Below are positions 19,973 to 28,729 of a stretch of DNA of 64,000 nucleotides, piece after piece. A program made the position numbers and the translations under genes. Every line of letters starts with the position of its first letter. The first letter of the stretch is position 1. The stretch is from assembly GCF_028622115.1 (NCBI RefSeq), contig NZ_CP097263.1, positions 4,650,001 to 4,714,000 of the forward strand, in the 5' to 3' direction. Under the pieces are notes generated by a model. The model did no database searches and was not told the origin of the DNA. It saw only the letters and a list, made by a program, of their open reading frames with translations. Source of the DNA: Kutzneria chonburiensis (GTDB lineage: Bacteria; Actinomycetota; Actinomycetes; Mycobacteriales; Pseudonocardiaceae).

Positions 19973-20000
19973 TTGACTGTCGTCAGGACCGATGCATACT
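19973..20000 (+). promoter_or_regulatory. CoA-ligase promoter with TGAC-N4-GTCA operator
   Basis: -35 TTGACT (19973-19978), 16-bp spacer, -10 CATACT (19995-20000), 32 bp before the ligase start. The inverted repeat TGACTGTCGTCA (19974-19985) overlaps the -35. Thirteen of 14 bases of TCTTGACNGTCGTCA match the leftward promoter at 17115-17129, pointing to one common regulator. Confidence 0.55.
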
Positions 20001-20032
20001 GGTGGCAACCCCTCAGCAAAGAGGTGCTGTCG

Positions 20033-21646
20033 ATGCCGGTTGTCAGATCAGCGCACGTGGACACCTTCTGCCGGGACCACCTCCCGCCCGCCGACGCCTG
20101 GCCGGACCTGGTCTTCGACCTCCCGGAACTGCACTACCCCGACTGGTTGAACTGCGCCGACTCACTGCTGGACGACACCGTGCGGCGGCTCGGGCCGGAC
20201 CGGCCGTGCCTGCGCACCGAGACCGGCACGTGGACCTACGGCGAGCTGCTCAGCGCGGCCAACCGGGCCGCGCACGTGCTCACCGAGCACTTCGGACTCC
20301 AGCCCGGCAACCGCGTTCTGTTGCGGGGCCCCAACAATCCGTGGCTGGTGGCCACCTGGTTCGCCGTGCTCAAGGCCGGCGGCGTCGCCGTCACGACCAT
20401 GCCGCTGCTGCGGGCCCGCGAGGTCGCCGACCTGGTCTCGTTGACGCAGCCCGATCTGGCCGTGTGTGATCACCGGTTCTTGGAGGAGTTGCAACTAGGT
20501 GCACATTCGTTGCGTACCGTCGCCTACGGCGGCCCGGGGCCGGAGGACCTGACCGCCCTGGCGGCCTCCGCGAGCGACACGTTCACCAGCGTCGCCACCG
20601 CCGCCGACGACGTCGCCATTCTCGCGCCGACCTCGGGCACCACCGGCAAACCCAAGGCCACCATGCACTTCCACCGAGATCTGCTGATCTGCGCCGACAC
20701 CTTCTCCCGCAACATCGTGCGGCCCACCCAGGACGACGTCTTCGCCGGCTCACCGCCGATCGGCTTCACCTTCGGTCTCGGCGGCCTGGTGCTGTTTCCG
20801 TTGCGGGCCGGCGCTTCCACGCTGCTGCTGGAGCGGGCCACGCCGGTCGAGCTGGCCGATGCCGTGGCCAAGCACCGTGTCACCGTGCTGTTCACCGCCC
20901 CGACGGCGTATCGTGCGATGTTGGCCGGCGGCAAGGCATCCGCGCTGACCGGCCTGCGCCGCTGCGTGTCGGCCGGCGAGCACCTGCCCCCCGCGACCTG
21001 GCGGGATTTCCTGGCACAGACCGGGATCCGCATCATCAACGGCATCGGCGGCACCGAGATGCTGCACATCTACATCGCCGCCGCCGACGAGGAGATCCGC
21101 CCCGGCGCCACCGGGCGCGTGGTGCCCGGCTTCCACGCCGTGATCCTCGACGATGACGGCAATCCCGTGCCGGACGGCGTTTCCGGGCGGCTGGCCGTCA
21201 AGGGACCGACCGGCTGCCGGTACCTGGGCGACGAGCGTCAGCGCACCACCGTCCACAATGGCTGGACGCTGACCGGCGACAGCTACCACCGTGACGCCGA
21301 CGGCTACTACTGGTTCGAGGCCCGCAACGACGACATGATCGTCTCCTCCGGCTACAACATCGCCGGGCCCGAGGTCGAGGCCGCGCTGTTGGACCACCCC
21401 GACGTGCTGGAGGCCGCCGTGATCGGCGCGCCCGACGCCGAGCGCGGTGCCGTGGTCAAGGCGTTCGTCGTGCCGCGACCGGGAAGCTCGGTCACCGCCG
21501 CCGAGTTGCAGGATTTCGTCAAGCAGGGTCTTGCACCGTACAAATACCCGCGCGAGGTCGTGTTCCTGGACAGCCTGCCCCGGACCGCGACCGGCAAGGT
21601 GCAGCGCTATCGGCTGCGGTCCATGCCCCCATCCGGTCGACTTTGA
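20033..21646 (+). CDS. Aryl-CoA ligase, probable salicylyl-CoA synthetase
   Basis: A 537-residue ANL-superfamily adenylating enzyme of the benzoate-CoA ligase branch. Motifs: P-loop TSGTTGKPKATMHF, NGIGGTEMLHIY (A5), TGDSYHRDADGYYWFEARNDDM (A7/A8 region) and the C-terminal catalytic Lys in RTATGKVQRY. ATG 20033 follows AAGAGG and is downstream of a good promoter. As the first step of the pathway it would activate salicylate with ATP and CoA for the hydroxylase at 14547. Another 2-substituted benzoate, such as anthranilate, cannot be excluded. Confidence 0.88.
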   Translation: MPVVRSAHVDTFCRDHLPPADAWPDLVFDLPELHYPDWLNCADSLLDDTVRRLGPDRPCLRTETGTWTYGELLSAANRAAHVLTEHFGLQPGNRVLLRGPNNPWLVATWFAVLKAGGVAVTTMPLLRAREVADLVSLTQPDLAVCDHRFLEELQLGAHSLRTVAYGGPGPEDLTALAASASDTFTSVATAADDVAILAPTSGTTGKPKATMHFHRDLLICADTFSRNIVRPTQDDVFAGSPPIGFTFGLGGLVLFPLRAGASTLLLERATPVELADAVAKHRVTVLFTAPTAYRAMLAGGKASALTGLRRCVSAGEHLPPATWRDFLAQTGIRIINGIGGTEMLHIYIAAADEEIRPGATGRVVPGFHAVILDDDGNPVPDGVSGRLAVKGPTGCRYLGDERQRTTVHNGWTLTGDSYHRDADGYYWFEARNDDMIVSSGYNIAGPEVEAALLDHPDVLEAAVIGAPDAERGAVVKAFVVPRPGSSVTAAELQDFVKQGLAPYKYPREVVFLDSLPRTATGKVQRYRLRSMPPSGRL

Positions 21647-21704
21647 CCGGTTCCGGCCAGGCCGGCGGTAGGCTCCGGGCGGATCTCGTATCGAGGGGGA
21701 ACCG

Positions 21705-22496
21705 GTGACCGTCAACCAGGCCGCGTGGGTGCCGAAGGACGTCAACGTCGATCTGCCCAGCGCCGCCCGGGTGTACGACTACCTGCTCGGCGGGGCGCAC
21801 AACTTCGCCGCCGACCGGGCCGTCGGCGAACGGGTGCTCCAGGTGCTGCCCGATGGGCGGCAGGTCGCCATCTCCAACCGCTCGTTCCTGCGGCGGGCCG
21901 TGCGGTACCTGGTCGAGCAGGGCATCACCCAGTTCCTCGACCTGGGTTCCGGCATTCCCACCTCGGGCAACGTGCACGAGATCGCCCCGACGGCCCGGGT
22001 GCTGTACGTCGACCACGACGAGGTCGCCGTCGCGCACAGCGACCTGCTGCTCGCCGGCAACCCCAACGCCACCATGCTCGCCGCCGACCTCACCACCCCG
22101 TCCGTCGTGCTCGACGCCCCGATCACCCGGGAGTTCCTCGACTTCAGCCGCCCCATCGGGCTGCTCATGGTCGCCGTTCTCCACTTCGTGCCCGATGCTT
22201 CCGACCCCGCCGCCATCGTCGCCGCCTATCGCGACGCCCTCCCCGCCGGCAGCTACGTCGCCCTGTCCCACCTCACCGCCGACCACCAGCCCGAGGCCAT
22301 GGCCGGCGTCGTCGAGGCCATGCGCAACAGCCGGGACCCCATGTACTTCCGTACCTATGACGACGTCGTGCCCCTGTTCTCCGGGCTCTCCCTCGTCTCC
22401 CCCGGCCTCGTCAGCGCCCCGTCGTGGCGGCCCGACGCCGGTCTCCGCGACCCCGGTCCCGACGGCGTCTACGCCGGCCTCGGCCAACTCAGCTGA
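21705..22496 (+). CDS. SAM-dependent methyltransferase, DUF574 (Methyltransf_19) family
   Basis: A 263-residue protein of an actinomycete-expanded methyltransferase family. It has the typical opening (DVNVDLPSAARVYDYLLGGAHNF), motif I FLDLGSGIPTSGNVHE, VLYVDHDEVAVAHS and a C-terminal YFRTYDDVVPLF element. GTG 21705 follows GAGGGGGA. Substrates of this family are mostly unknown. It lies after the salicylate cluster but nothing ties it to that pathway. The 3' end overlaps the convergent Imm33-like gene by 8 bp. Confidence 0.88.
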   Translation: MTVNQAAWVPKDVNVDLPSAARVYDYLLGGAHNFAADRAVGERVLQVLPDGRQVAISNRSFLRRAVRYLVEQGITQFLDLGSGIPTSGNVHEIAPTARVLYVDHDEVAVAHSDLLLAGNPNATMLAADLTTPSVVLDAPITREFLDFSRPIGLLMVAVLHFVPDASDPAAIVAAYRDALPAGSYVALSHLTADHQPEAMAGVVEAMRNSRDPMYFRTYDDVVPLFSGLSLVSPGLVSAPSWRPDAGLRDPGPDGVYAGLGQLS

Positions 22497-22794
22497 ACCA
22501 CACGTCCTCGTGGTCCGGGGCCACCAGGAACCGCCAGCCCACCGGCAGGCTCAGATAGCGCGCCACTTCCGGCCGCGCCTTCAACAGATGTTCGACATGC
22601 ATGGGGACGAAGAAGTCGTCATCGTCCGACATCTCCCCGCCCGACCAGACGTACCAGCCACACGTCCCGCCCTCCGCCGCGAGCCGGACGCCGTTGAGCG
22701 GCCACTCGCCGGACAACGCCTCCCGTGACACGCCGAGCTTGTCGCGAGCCGTGACGGGTTGGGGCGTCGCACCGACCCGGCGGCAGACGTCCAC
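22489..22794 (-). CDS. Imm33-like (DUF2185) small protein
   Basis: A 101-residue acidic protein, translated from GTG 22794 with a GAGGAG site upstream. The core (GGTCGWYVWSGGEMS, DFFVPMHVEHLL, YLSLPVGWRFLVAPDHEDVWF) resembles the Imm33/DUF2185 domain found in immunity proteins of polymorphic toxin systems and in stand-alone proteins. No toxin gene is adjacent, so an immunity role is not shown here. It overlaps the methyltransferase 3' end by 8 bp. Confidence 0.7.
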   Translation of the reverse strand: MDVCRRVGATPQPVTARDKLGVSREALSGEWPLNGVRLAAEGGTCGWYVWSGGEMSDDDDFFVPMHVEHLLKARPEVARYLSLPVGWRFLVAPDHEDVWFS

Positions 22795-22906
22795 CTGGTC
22801 ATCTCCTCATCGGTGTCACCCGGCCGCCGGTACTGGATCGGCCGCCAACCTCGTAGATCTTGTTCTGCGGCCATCCTCGCACGGTTTTGGAGACGCGCCT
22901 GTCTCG

Positions 22907-22937
22907 GTAATCTGATTACGGATGTAGTCGGATTACC
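22907..22937. promoter_or_regulatory. Candidate TetR operator upstream of M14 peptidase operon
   Basis: GTAATC-T-GATTAC (22908-22920) is a perfect 13-bp palindrome, and GGTAATC pairs with GATTACC again at 22931-22937. The site ends 16 bp before the peptidase start. The operon's second gene encodes a TetR protein, which probably binds here and controls its own operon. Confidence 0.55.
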
Positions 22938-22953
22938 ACAGCGGAGGTGGCCC

Positions 22954-24255
22954 GTGATCCCGACCGTCGACCAGGTGGTCTCCGAGGTCGAGAAGCTGGC
23001 CGCCGACCGGCCGGAGGTGTGCCGCACGCGGCGGATCGGCACGTCCAGGCTGGGTGAGCCGCTGCGGATGCTGTCGGTGGGGCACGGACGGCGCAACGCG
23101 CTGGTGGTGGGCTGCCCGCACCCGAACGAGCCGATCGGCCTGCGCACGGTGCTCGACCTGGCCAAGCGGGTGGCCACCACGCCGGAACTGCGGGAGGGGA
23201 TGGACTTCAGCTGGCATTTCGTGCCGTGCATCGACCCGGACGGCACCCGGCTGAACGAGGGCTGGTTCGACGGCCCGCTGACGATCCGCGGCTACCACGA
23301 GAACTTCTACCGGCCGGCCTTCGAGGATCAGCCGGAATGGACCTTCCCGGTGCTGGACGAGCGGGCCTTCTTCGACCGCACGCTGCCGGAGACGCAGGCA
23401 CTGGCCAGGGTGATCGACGAGCTGCGGCCGAAGTTCCAGTACTCCTTGCACAACGCGAACTTCGGCGGTGTCTTCTTCATCCTCAACGGCGGTTTACCGG
23501 GCATGGGCGAGGATCTGGGCCAGGTGGCGGCGGAGCAGGGTGTGCCGCTGTCGCTGGGGCCGGTGGACACGCTGGGCTGGGAGACGGCGGCGCCGGCGGT
23601 GTACCTGATGCCGCCGGCCTCGAAATTGATCGAGTCGGCGGCCCGGGGCACACGGAACTCGGTGCGGCACGGGGGATCCAGCGCGCACTACGCCGAGCGG
23701 TACGGCACGACGACGCTGATCACCGAGGTGCCGTTCTGGCACGACGCCCGCGCCGACGACCTGTCCGACGCGGGCCGGTCCTACGCGGACACTCTCCGAC
23801 ACGCGGCGGTCGAACTGCGGGACGATAGGTCGGTGCTGTCCGACTTGTACGAGCAGATGCAGCCGCGGCTCGTGGTGCCGACGCCGATGCGACGGTCCAT
23901 CGCCGACACGCTGGCCACCGCCTCATCGGCGGCCGCGGCCAACGACGCGGTGGCCGACCACGCGCCGGACCGGCCGGCCACGGTGGCCGAGGCGTTCGCG
24001 GCGTCGACCCTTGTGCACATGCTGCGGCTGCGGGCCAGCGGCATGATGCGCCGGCAGCTGGCCGTCGAGCACGCCGCCGGCAACCAGCCGCCCGAGTCCC
24101 GCCGGCTCAAGCGCCGTCTCGACGAGCTGTTCGACACCTGGTGCGCCGCCGCCGAAACCGAGCTGTCGCAGGACACCTTTCCGGTGCGGCAACTCGTTTC
24201 CGTGCAGTCCGAGGCGGCGCTGGCGGTGGTCAGAAGGCTGGCGTCATGCGATTGA
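22954..24255 (+). CDS. M14 family zinc carboxypeptidase-like protein
   Basis: A 433-residue cytoplasmic M14 metallopeptidase. Zinc ligands are His56 and Glu59 in CPHPNEP and His165 in YSLHNANFG; the catalytic Glu is in TTLITEVPFW near 257. There is no signal peptide, so a cytosolic substrate (peptide, amino-acylated metabolite or similar) is expected. GTG 22954 follows GGAGG. A TTA leucine codon occurs near residue 181. The last 10 bp overlap the TetR gene, and the C-terminal 150 residues (Ala-rich, helical) are not part of the peptidase domain. Confidence 0.83.
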   Translation: MIPTVDQVVSEVEKLAADRPEVCRTRRIGTSRLGEPLRMLSVGHGRRNALVVGCPHPNEPIGLRTVLDLAKRVATTPELREGMDFSWHFVPCIDPDGTRLNEGWFDGPLTIRGYHENFYRPAFEDQPEWTFPVLDERAFFDRTLPETQALARVIDELRPKFQYSLHNANFGGVFFILNGGLPGMGEDLGQVAAEQGVPLSLGPVDTLGWETAAPAVYLMPPASKLIESAARGTRNSVRHGGSSAHYAERYGTTTLITEVPFWHDARADDLSDAGRSYADTLRHAAVELRDDRSVLSDLYEQMQPRLVVPTPMRRSIADTLATASSAAAANDAVADHAPDRPATVAEAFAASTLVHMLRLRASGMMRRQLAVEHAAGNQPPESRRLKRRLDELFDTWCAAAETELSQDTFPVRQLVSVQSEAALAVVRRLASCD

Positions 24256-24833
24256 CCCGTTCCCAGTCGCGGCAGCGCAACCGGGACGCGCTGATCGACG
24301 CCGCGCTGGTGGAGATGGCCGAGCGCGGCTACCAGCAGGCCCGCCTCGACGACATCGCCGAGCGGGCCGAGCTCACCACCGGCGCGGTGTACTCGATCTT
24401 CGGCAGCAAGCGGAACCTGCTGCTGGCCGTGGTCGCCCGCTACGCCGACGAGCTCGACGGCCTGCTGGCCGAGCTGTCCGATCCGCGGCTGTCCCTGTCC
24501 GAGGTGCTCACCGGCTGCGCCGACGCCTTCCACCTCGTCGCCACCGCCTCCGACGCCCGCCGCCGCGTCGCCTTCGAGCTCGAACTCGCCGGTCTCATGC
24601 TGCGCGACCCCACTGTGCTGTCCCTGACCACCACCAGCCGCCTCGCCGCCCTGTTCGTCGACCGGTCGTTCACCGGCGGCGAGGTCACCGCCGAGCAGGC
24701 CGAGCAGCTGGCCCCCGCCCTCGGCGCACTGCTCGGCGGTCTGGTCCGCCGTGCCGTGCTCGAACCGGGCACGGTTGACCAGGAGTACTTCCGCCGCTCG
24801 GCACTGGCCCTGACCTGCCTGCTCAGAACGTGA
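24246..24833 (+). CDS. TetR family transcriptional regulator
   Basis: A 195-residue TetR protein with an N-terminal helix-turn-helix (RLDDIAERAELTTGAVYSIFGSKRNLL, residues about 30-60) and a helical ligand domain. It overlaps the peptidase gene by 10 bp and probably represses that operon through the palindrome at 22907. Its last codons (CTC AGA ACG TGA) fall inside the left copy of the 20-bp repeat that bounds the Shango cassette, so its end is shared with the insertion boundary. Confidence 0.9.
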   Translation: MRLTRSQSRQRNRDALIDAALVEMAERGYQQARLDDIAERAELTTGAVYSIFGSKRNLLLAVVARYADELDGLLAELSDPRLSLSEVLTGCADAFHLVATASDARRRVAFELELAGLMLRDPTVLSLTTTSRLAALFVDRSFTGGEVTAEQAEQLAPALGALLGGLVRRAVLEPGTVDQEYFRRSALALTCLLRT

Positions 24834-24840
24834 GGACGAG
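24821..24840. repeat. 20-bp direct repeat, left copy, flanking the Shango cassette
   Basis: GCTCAGAACGTGAGGACGAG, identical to 30935-30954. This copy contains the last codons and stop of the TetR gene. The bases on either side differ between the copies, so the duplication is exactly 20 bp. The two copies enclose the three defence genes with little else. Confidence 0.85.
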
Positions 24841-24932
24841 CCGACGACGATGTCGATCAGATCACGGCCGTAATGCCCTTCATCCGGATCGCGATGTGAG
24901 CGAGGTCAGCCGGCGGAGGTACCGCGGCACGG

Positions 24933-27383
24933 GTGACCAAGGGGGCGTCCACACAGGTGTCCGGTCTGATCGGCCTTCTGCTACTGGCGGGGGTCATCTG
25001 GTATCTGGTCCGCCGACACCGTCGTCGTGCGGCACGCAACCGAACGAACCCGATCGCGGCAGGGCCGGCGCGACCCGCGATGCAGCCGATCCAACCGATG
25101 CCGAGAAGCACCGGAATGCCATTCGTACCGGTGATGCAACCACCGCCTGCGATGCCACCGCCTCCCGCTCCGGCACCGTGGCCCGCCGTGGCACCGCCGG
25201 CGCCGATACCGCCGCCGACCATCACGCACACGGTGATCGCACAGCCGGCACCGCCCGTCCCGAAAAGACCGCAACGCCGTCCGGGCCGGAGCATTCCCGG
25301 CGCGTTGTGGCTGCCCGCCGGGACCAGGTTCGACGTGTCAGGGCTGTCGATTCCGGGCGGAATGGTCTATCTCGGCTCGCATCTGCCCGCCGAGAACGGT
25401 CACGGCGAAGAACCCGCGCTGATCGTGCCGAATCTACCGGTCGATCTCCGACGACCCGATGTCCGAGGCGAGTCGATGGGCTACTGGCCGTCCTACTCTC
25501 GGATCACGCCGGCCGCACGTGGGGCCTACCTCCGCTGGCTCGCCGGCGGACGCGTGGATCCCAACGCCTACATCGGCTATGTCTTCCTCTACTTCTACGG
25601 GCTCGAGCGGCGGCTGTTCGTGGACGGCTTGAACACACCACTGACCACCACGGAGCAAACCGCCCTGCTCGACGAGGTCCGCCGACTGCTGTCGATCTAC
25701 CAGCACAATGGCTCGTTCCGTGGCTACGCGCAGAACCTGTTGAACGCCATGGCCGTGCTCTCACCGCCCCCTCGACCCGAACACCCACCGACAGCACCGG
25801 GCGGCTGGTCCGAACAGCTGCCGCTCGAACTCCGTGTCGGGCTTTCCCAGCTGTGTGCGGAAGGAACGCCGGTTCCCGTGGATTGGGCCCTCGCCTGGAT
25901 CACGCAACTGCCGGACACCTATCTCCGCACGCCGGCCACGCGCTGTTCGACACAGTTCGAACAACTCTTCGCGCTGCGCTACCGCGAGTCGTACGGTTCG
26001 GGCGTGGTCCTGAGGGCAGGACCGCGAAAGCTGTCCGTCTACCACCACTTGGCCAGCGGCGGTATTTCCAACCGCGCCGCATTCCAGAACCCTCGGCTGA
26101 GCGAGGTCAGCGACGACGGGCGAACGATCTCCGCACTACGCCAGATCGTCGAACGCGCGACGACCGAGCTCGACTCCTACAGCCGCTACCTGGGGCGACA
26201 CCCGGAGGGGGCGGACGACTCCGCCGCCCTTGCCCTGCTGCCGCCCGCATTGGTTGTCGAGCCGCCCCCTTCCGTCCGCGCCCTGTGGTCATGGGCCGAC
26301 GAGGAGTTGGGATCCGCCCAGCGGACAGTGACGTCAACCGAGAACATGCTCGCGCACTGGCCCGACGCCCCGGCAAGCGGCAAGCTGGTCAAGGCGGACA
26401 TGGTCGTGCTCGCACAACTGCTGGACCGCAGGGGCATCGGCATCGAACCAGATGTTCGGTTCGGGGGCAGCCCGGCCCAAGCCGGCAAGCCGCTGGTGCT
26501 TTTCCGCCGTGCGGACCACCAGGTGACGGCGCCGACCCCGGAATACCCGATCGGTCTCGCCGCGGTCAATCTCGGCATGCTCGTCGCCGTCGCGGACGGC
26601 GTCGTGAGCGACCAGGAAACGAAGACGCTGCGGGAGATGGCGGTCGATCCGCTCGATCTGTCCCCGGACGAACGTCGTCGGCTGGAGGCGCATGAGGCAC
26701 TCGTCGCGGCGAATCCTCCGACACCGGCGGTGCTGAGACGACGAATCGGCGTCCTGTCCGAGGATCGCAAGACAGCTGCGGGACACCTCCTGATCAGCAT
26801 CGCGGCCGTCGACGGTGAGATCACCAGTGACGAGGTCCGCAAGCTCGAGTCATTGTTCCAGGGCCTCGGCCTCGACCCGAAACTGATCTACTCCGCCCTG
26901 CACGAGGCCGCCACCACCAGCATCACGGACGACGAACCCGTCGTTATGAGCACGACGGGCACCGCAGCGCCACGCGTGCCGGTGCCTCGCCCGACCCGCA
27001 CGTCGGCGGCTCGCACCGGGCTGGTGCTCGACCCGGCGTTACTCGCGGCGAAACGGGCCGAGTCCGCCCGTGCCGCAGCCCAGTTGGCCGAGATATTTGC
27101 CGCCGACGACGAACCGGCCACCGCCGCGACCGCGGTCGCGGAAGACGTGGACGTGGTATCCGGTCTCGACCAGGCGCATTCCAGCCTTTTCCGGCAGCTC
27201 GTGACGCGAGAGCAATGGGCTCGGGTCGAGGTGGAGCGAATGGCGGCCGATCTCGGGCTGCTGCCCGACGGAGCGCTCGACCTGCTCAACGAGACCGCGT
27301 TCGACCACACGGACGGCCCACTGTGGGAGGGCGACGACCCGATCACGATCGATCCCGACACCGCGAAGGACATGCACGGATGA
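24933..27383 (+). CDS. sngA: Shango defence protein SngA, TerB-domain protein with N-terminal membrane anchor
   Basis: An 816-residue protein. Residues about 12-27 are a membrane segment (LIGLLLLAGVIWYLV) followed by an Arg-rich stop-transfer and a Pro-rich linker (42-112). A TerB_N-type domain follows (YWPSYSRITPAARGAYLRWLAGG, VFLYFYGLERRL), then a TerB region with two acidic helical repeats (VADGVVSDQETKTLREM; AAVDGEITSDEVRKLESLF) and a TerB_C-like end. It is the first gene of a TerB/ATPase/helicase trio matching the Shango anti-phage system. GTG 24933 has GGAGG rather far upstream. A TTA codon lies at 27039. The last 4 bp overlap sngB as ATGA. Confidence 0.85.
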   Translation: MTKGASTQVSGLIGLLLLAGVIWYLVRRHRRRAARNRTNPIAAGPARPAMQPIQPMPRSTGMPFVPVMQPPPAMPPPPAPAPWPAVAPPAPIPPPTITHTVIAQPAPPVPKRPQRRPGRSIPGALWLPAGTRFDVSGLSIPGGMVYLGSHLPAENGHGEEPALIVPNLPVDLRRPDVRGESMGYWPSYSRITPAARGAYLRWLAGGRVDPNAYIGYVFLYFYGLERRLFVDGLNTPLTTTEQTALLDEVRRLLSIYQHNGSFRGYAQNLLNAMAVLSPPPRPEHPPTAPGGWSEQLPLELRVGLSQLCAEGTPVPVDWALAWITQLPDTYLRTPATRCSTQFEQLFALRYRESYGSGVVLRAGPRKLSVYHHLASGGISNRAAFQNPRLSEVSDDGRTISALRQIVERATTELDSYSRYLGRHPEGADDSAALALLPPALVVEPPPSVRALWSWADEELGSAQRTVTSTENMLAHWPDAPASGKLVKADMVVLAQLLDRRGIGIEPDVRFGGSPAQAGKPLVLFRRADHQVTAPTPEYPIGLAAVNLGMLVAVADGVVSDQETKTLREMAVDPLDLSPDERRRLEAHEALVAANPPTPAVLRRRIGVLSEDRKTAAGHLLISIAAVDGEITSDEVRKLESLFQGLGLDPKLIYSALHEAATTSITDDEPVVMSTTGTAAPRVPVPRPTRTSAARTGLVLDPALLAAKRAESARAAAQLAEIFAADDEPATAATAVAEDVDVVSGLDQAHSSLFRQLVTREQWARVEVERMAADLGLLPDGALDLLNETAFDHTDGPLWEGDDPITIDPDTAKDMHG

Positions 27384-28729
27384 GCTCCCCCGCACCAAAA
27401 CCCGCCCGGCTTCGGTCGAAGGACCGCGACACGATCATCAATGCCCTGCGCTCCGGTGTGGTGCCGAGAGTGGGCTTTCAGCACATCCAGGTCGGACGCG
27501 CCGACGAGATCACGGCGTTCACCGATGACGTCCGGCGCATCGCCGACGGCGGCGCCGCCGTGCGGTTCGTCATCGGCGAGTACGGCGCCGGCAAGACGTT
27601 CTTCCTCAACCTGATGCGCTCGGTGGCGGCCGAGCACAAGCTGGTCACCACCGCGGCCGACCTGACGCCGGACCGGCGCCTGCAGGCGAGCGGCGGCCAG
27701 GCTCGTGCCCTGTACAGCGAGCTCATGCGCAACATCTCCACCAGGTCCGCACCGGACGGTGGGGCGCTGCCCGGTGTGGTCGAGCGATTCGTCACCTCCG
27801 CCGTGCAGGAGGCCACGGCGGCGGGCACGGCCCCGGACACGGTGATCGCGCGCCGGCTCGACGCACTGTCCGAGAACGTCGGCGGTTACGACTTCGCGCA
27901 AGTCATCGCCGCGTACTGGCGTGGCCACGACACCGGCAACGAGCAGCTGAAGTCGGACGCGATTCGTTGGCTCCGCGGCGAGTTCAGCACACGCACCGAC
28001 GCCAGGGCCGCGTTGGGCGTGCGAACCATCGTGGACGACAACAACTTCTACGACCAGCTCAAGTTGCTCGCGCAGTTCGTACGGCTGGCCGGTTTCGGCG
28101 GCCTCATGGTCTGCCTGGACGAGATGGTCAATCTGTACAAACTTGGGCACGCCGGTGCCCGCAAGTCCAACTACGAGCAGGTGCTGCGCATCGTCAATGA
28201 CGGTCTCCAGGGCACTGTGACGGGACTGGGTGTCTATTTCGGCGGTACTCCTGAGCTGCTGATGGACACCCGCCGCGGCCTCTACAGCTACGAGGCCCTG
28301 CGCAGTCGGCTGGCGGAGAACGCGTTCGCGGTCGGCGGCCTGGTGGACCACACAGGCCCGGTGCTGCGCCTGGCCAGCCTCACCCCGGAGGACATGTACC
28401 TGCTGCTGGAGAAGCTGCGTCATGTCTACGCCGGCGGCGACCCGGACCAGTACCTCGTGCCGGACGAGGCCCTCGGCGCGTTCATGGGTCACTGCTCGGA
28501 CAAGGTGGGGGACGCCTACTTCCGCACCCCACGCAACACGATCAAGGAGTTCGTCAACCTGCTGGCCGTCCTGGCGCAGAACCCGGGTGTGCGTTGGGAG
28601 GACACGCTCTCGCAAGTGAGTGTCGCTGCCGAGAGCAATCCCGATCTCGTGCCGTTCGAGGATGACGCGGACGGGCTCGGCGGCATCGACGAGGCTGGCG
28701 ACGATGAGCTCAGCTCGCTCCGGATCTGA
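27380..28729 (+). CDS. sngB: Shango defence ATPase SngB (DUF2791/BrxD-like)
   Basis: A 449-residue P-loop ATPase of the DUF2791 family, which is shared with BREX BrxD. Walker A is GEYGAGKT (66-73, Lys72), Walker B is GGLMVCLDEM (Asp247, Glu248), and sensor-like residues follow in GVYFGGTPELL. The N-terminal segment (INALRSGVVPRVGFQHIQVGR) is typical of the family. It overlaps sngA by 4 bp and sngC by 26 bp, so the three proteins are made together. No BREX core genes (pglZ, brxC) are present, which supports Shango over BREX. Confidence 0.9.
   Translation: MSSPAPKPARLRSKDRDTIINALRSGVVPRVGFQHIQVGRADEITAFTDDVRRIADGGAAVRFVIGEYGAGKTFFLNLMRSVAAEHKLVTTAADLTPDRRLQASGGQARALYSELMRNISTRSAPDGGALPGVVERFVTSAVQEATAAGTAPDTVIARRLDALSENVGGYDFAQVIAAYWRGHDTGNEQLKSDAIRWLRGEFSTRTDARAALGVRTIVDDNNFYDQLKLLAQFVRLAGFGGLMVCLDEMVNLYKLGHAGARKSNYEQVLRIVNDGLQGTVTGLGVYFGGTPELLMDTRRGLYSYEALRSRLAENAFAVGGLVDHTGPVLRLASLTPEDMYLLLEKLRHVYAGGDPDQYLVPDEALGAFMGHCSDKVGDAYFRTPRNTIKEFVNLLAVLAQNPGVRWEDTLSQVSVAAESNPDLVPFEDDADGLGGIDEAGDDELSSLRI

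Noticed and set aside
24841-24932. Possible gene remnant at the left edge of the Shango cassette
   Set aside because: A short antisense peptide can be read, but it has no start, ribosome site or recognisable motif.
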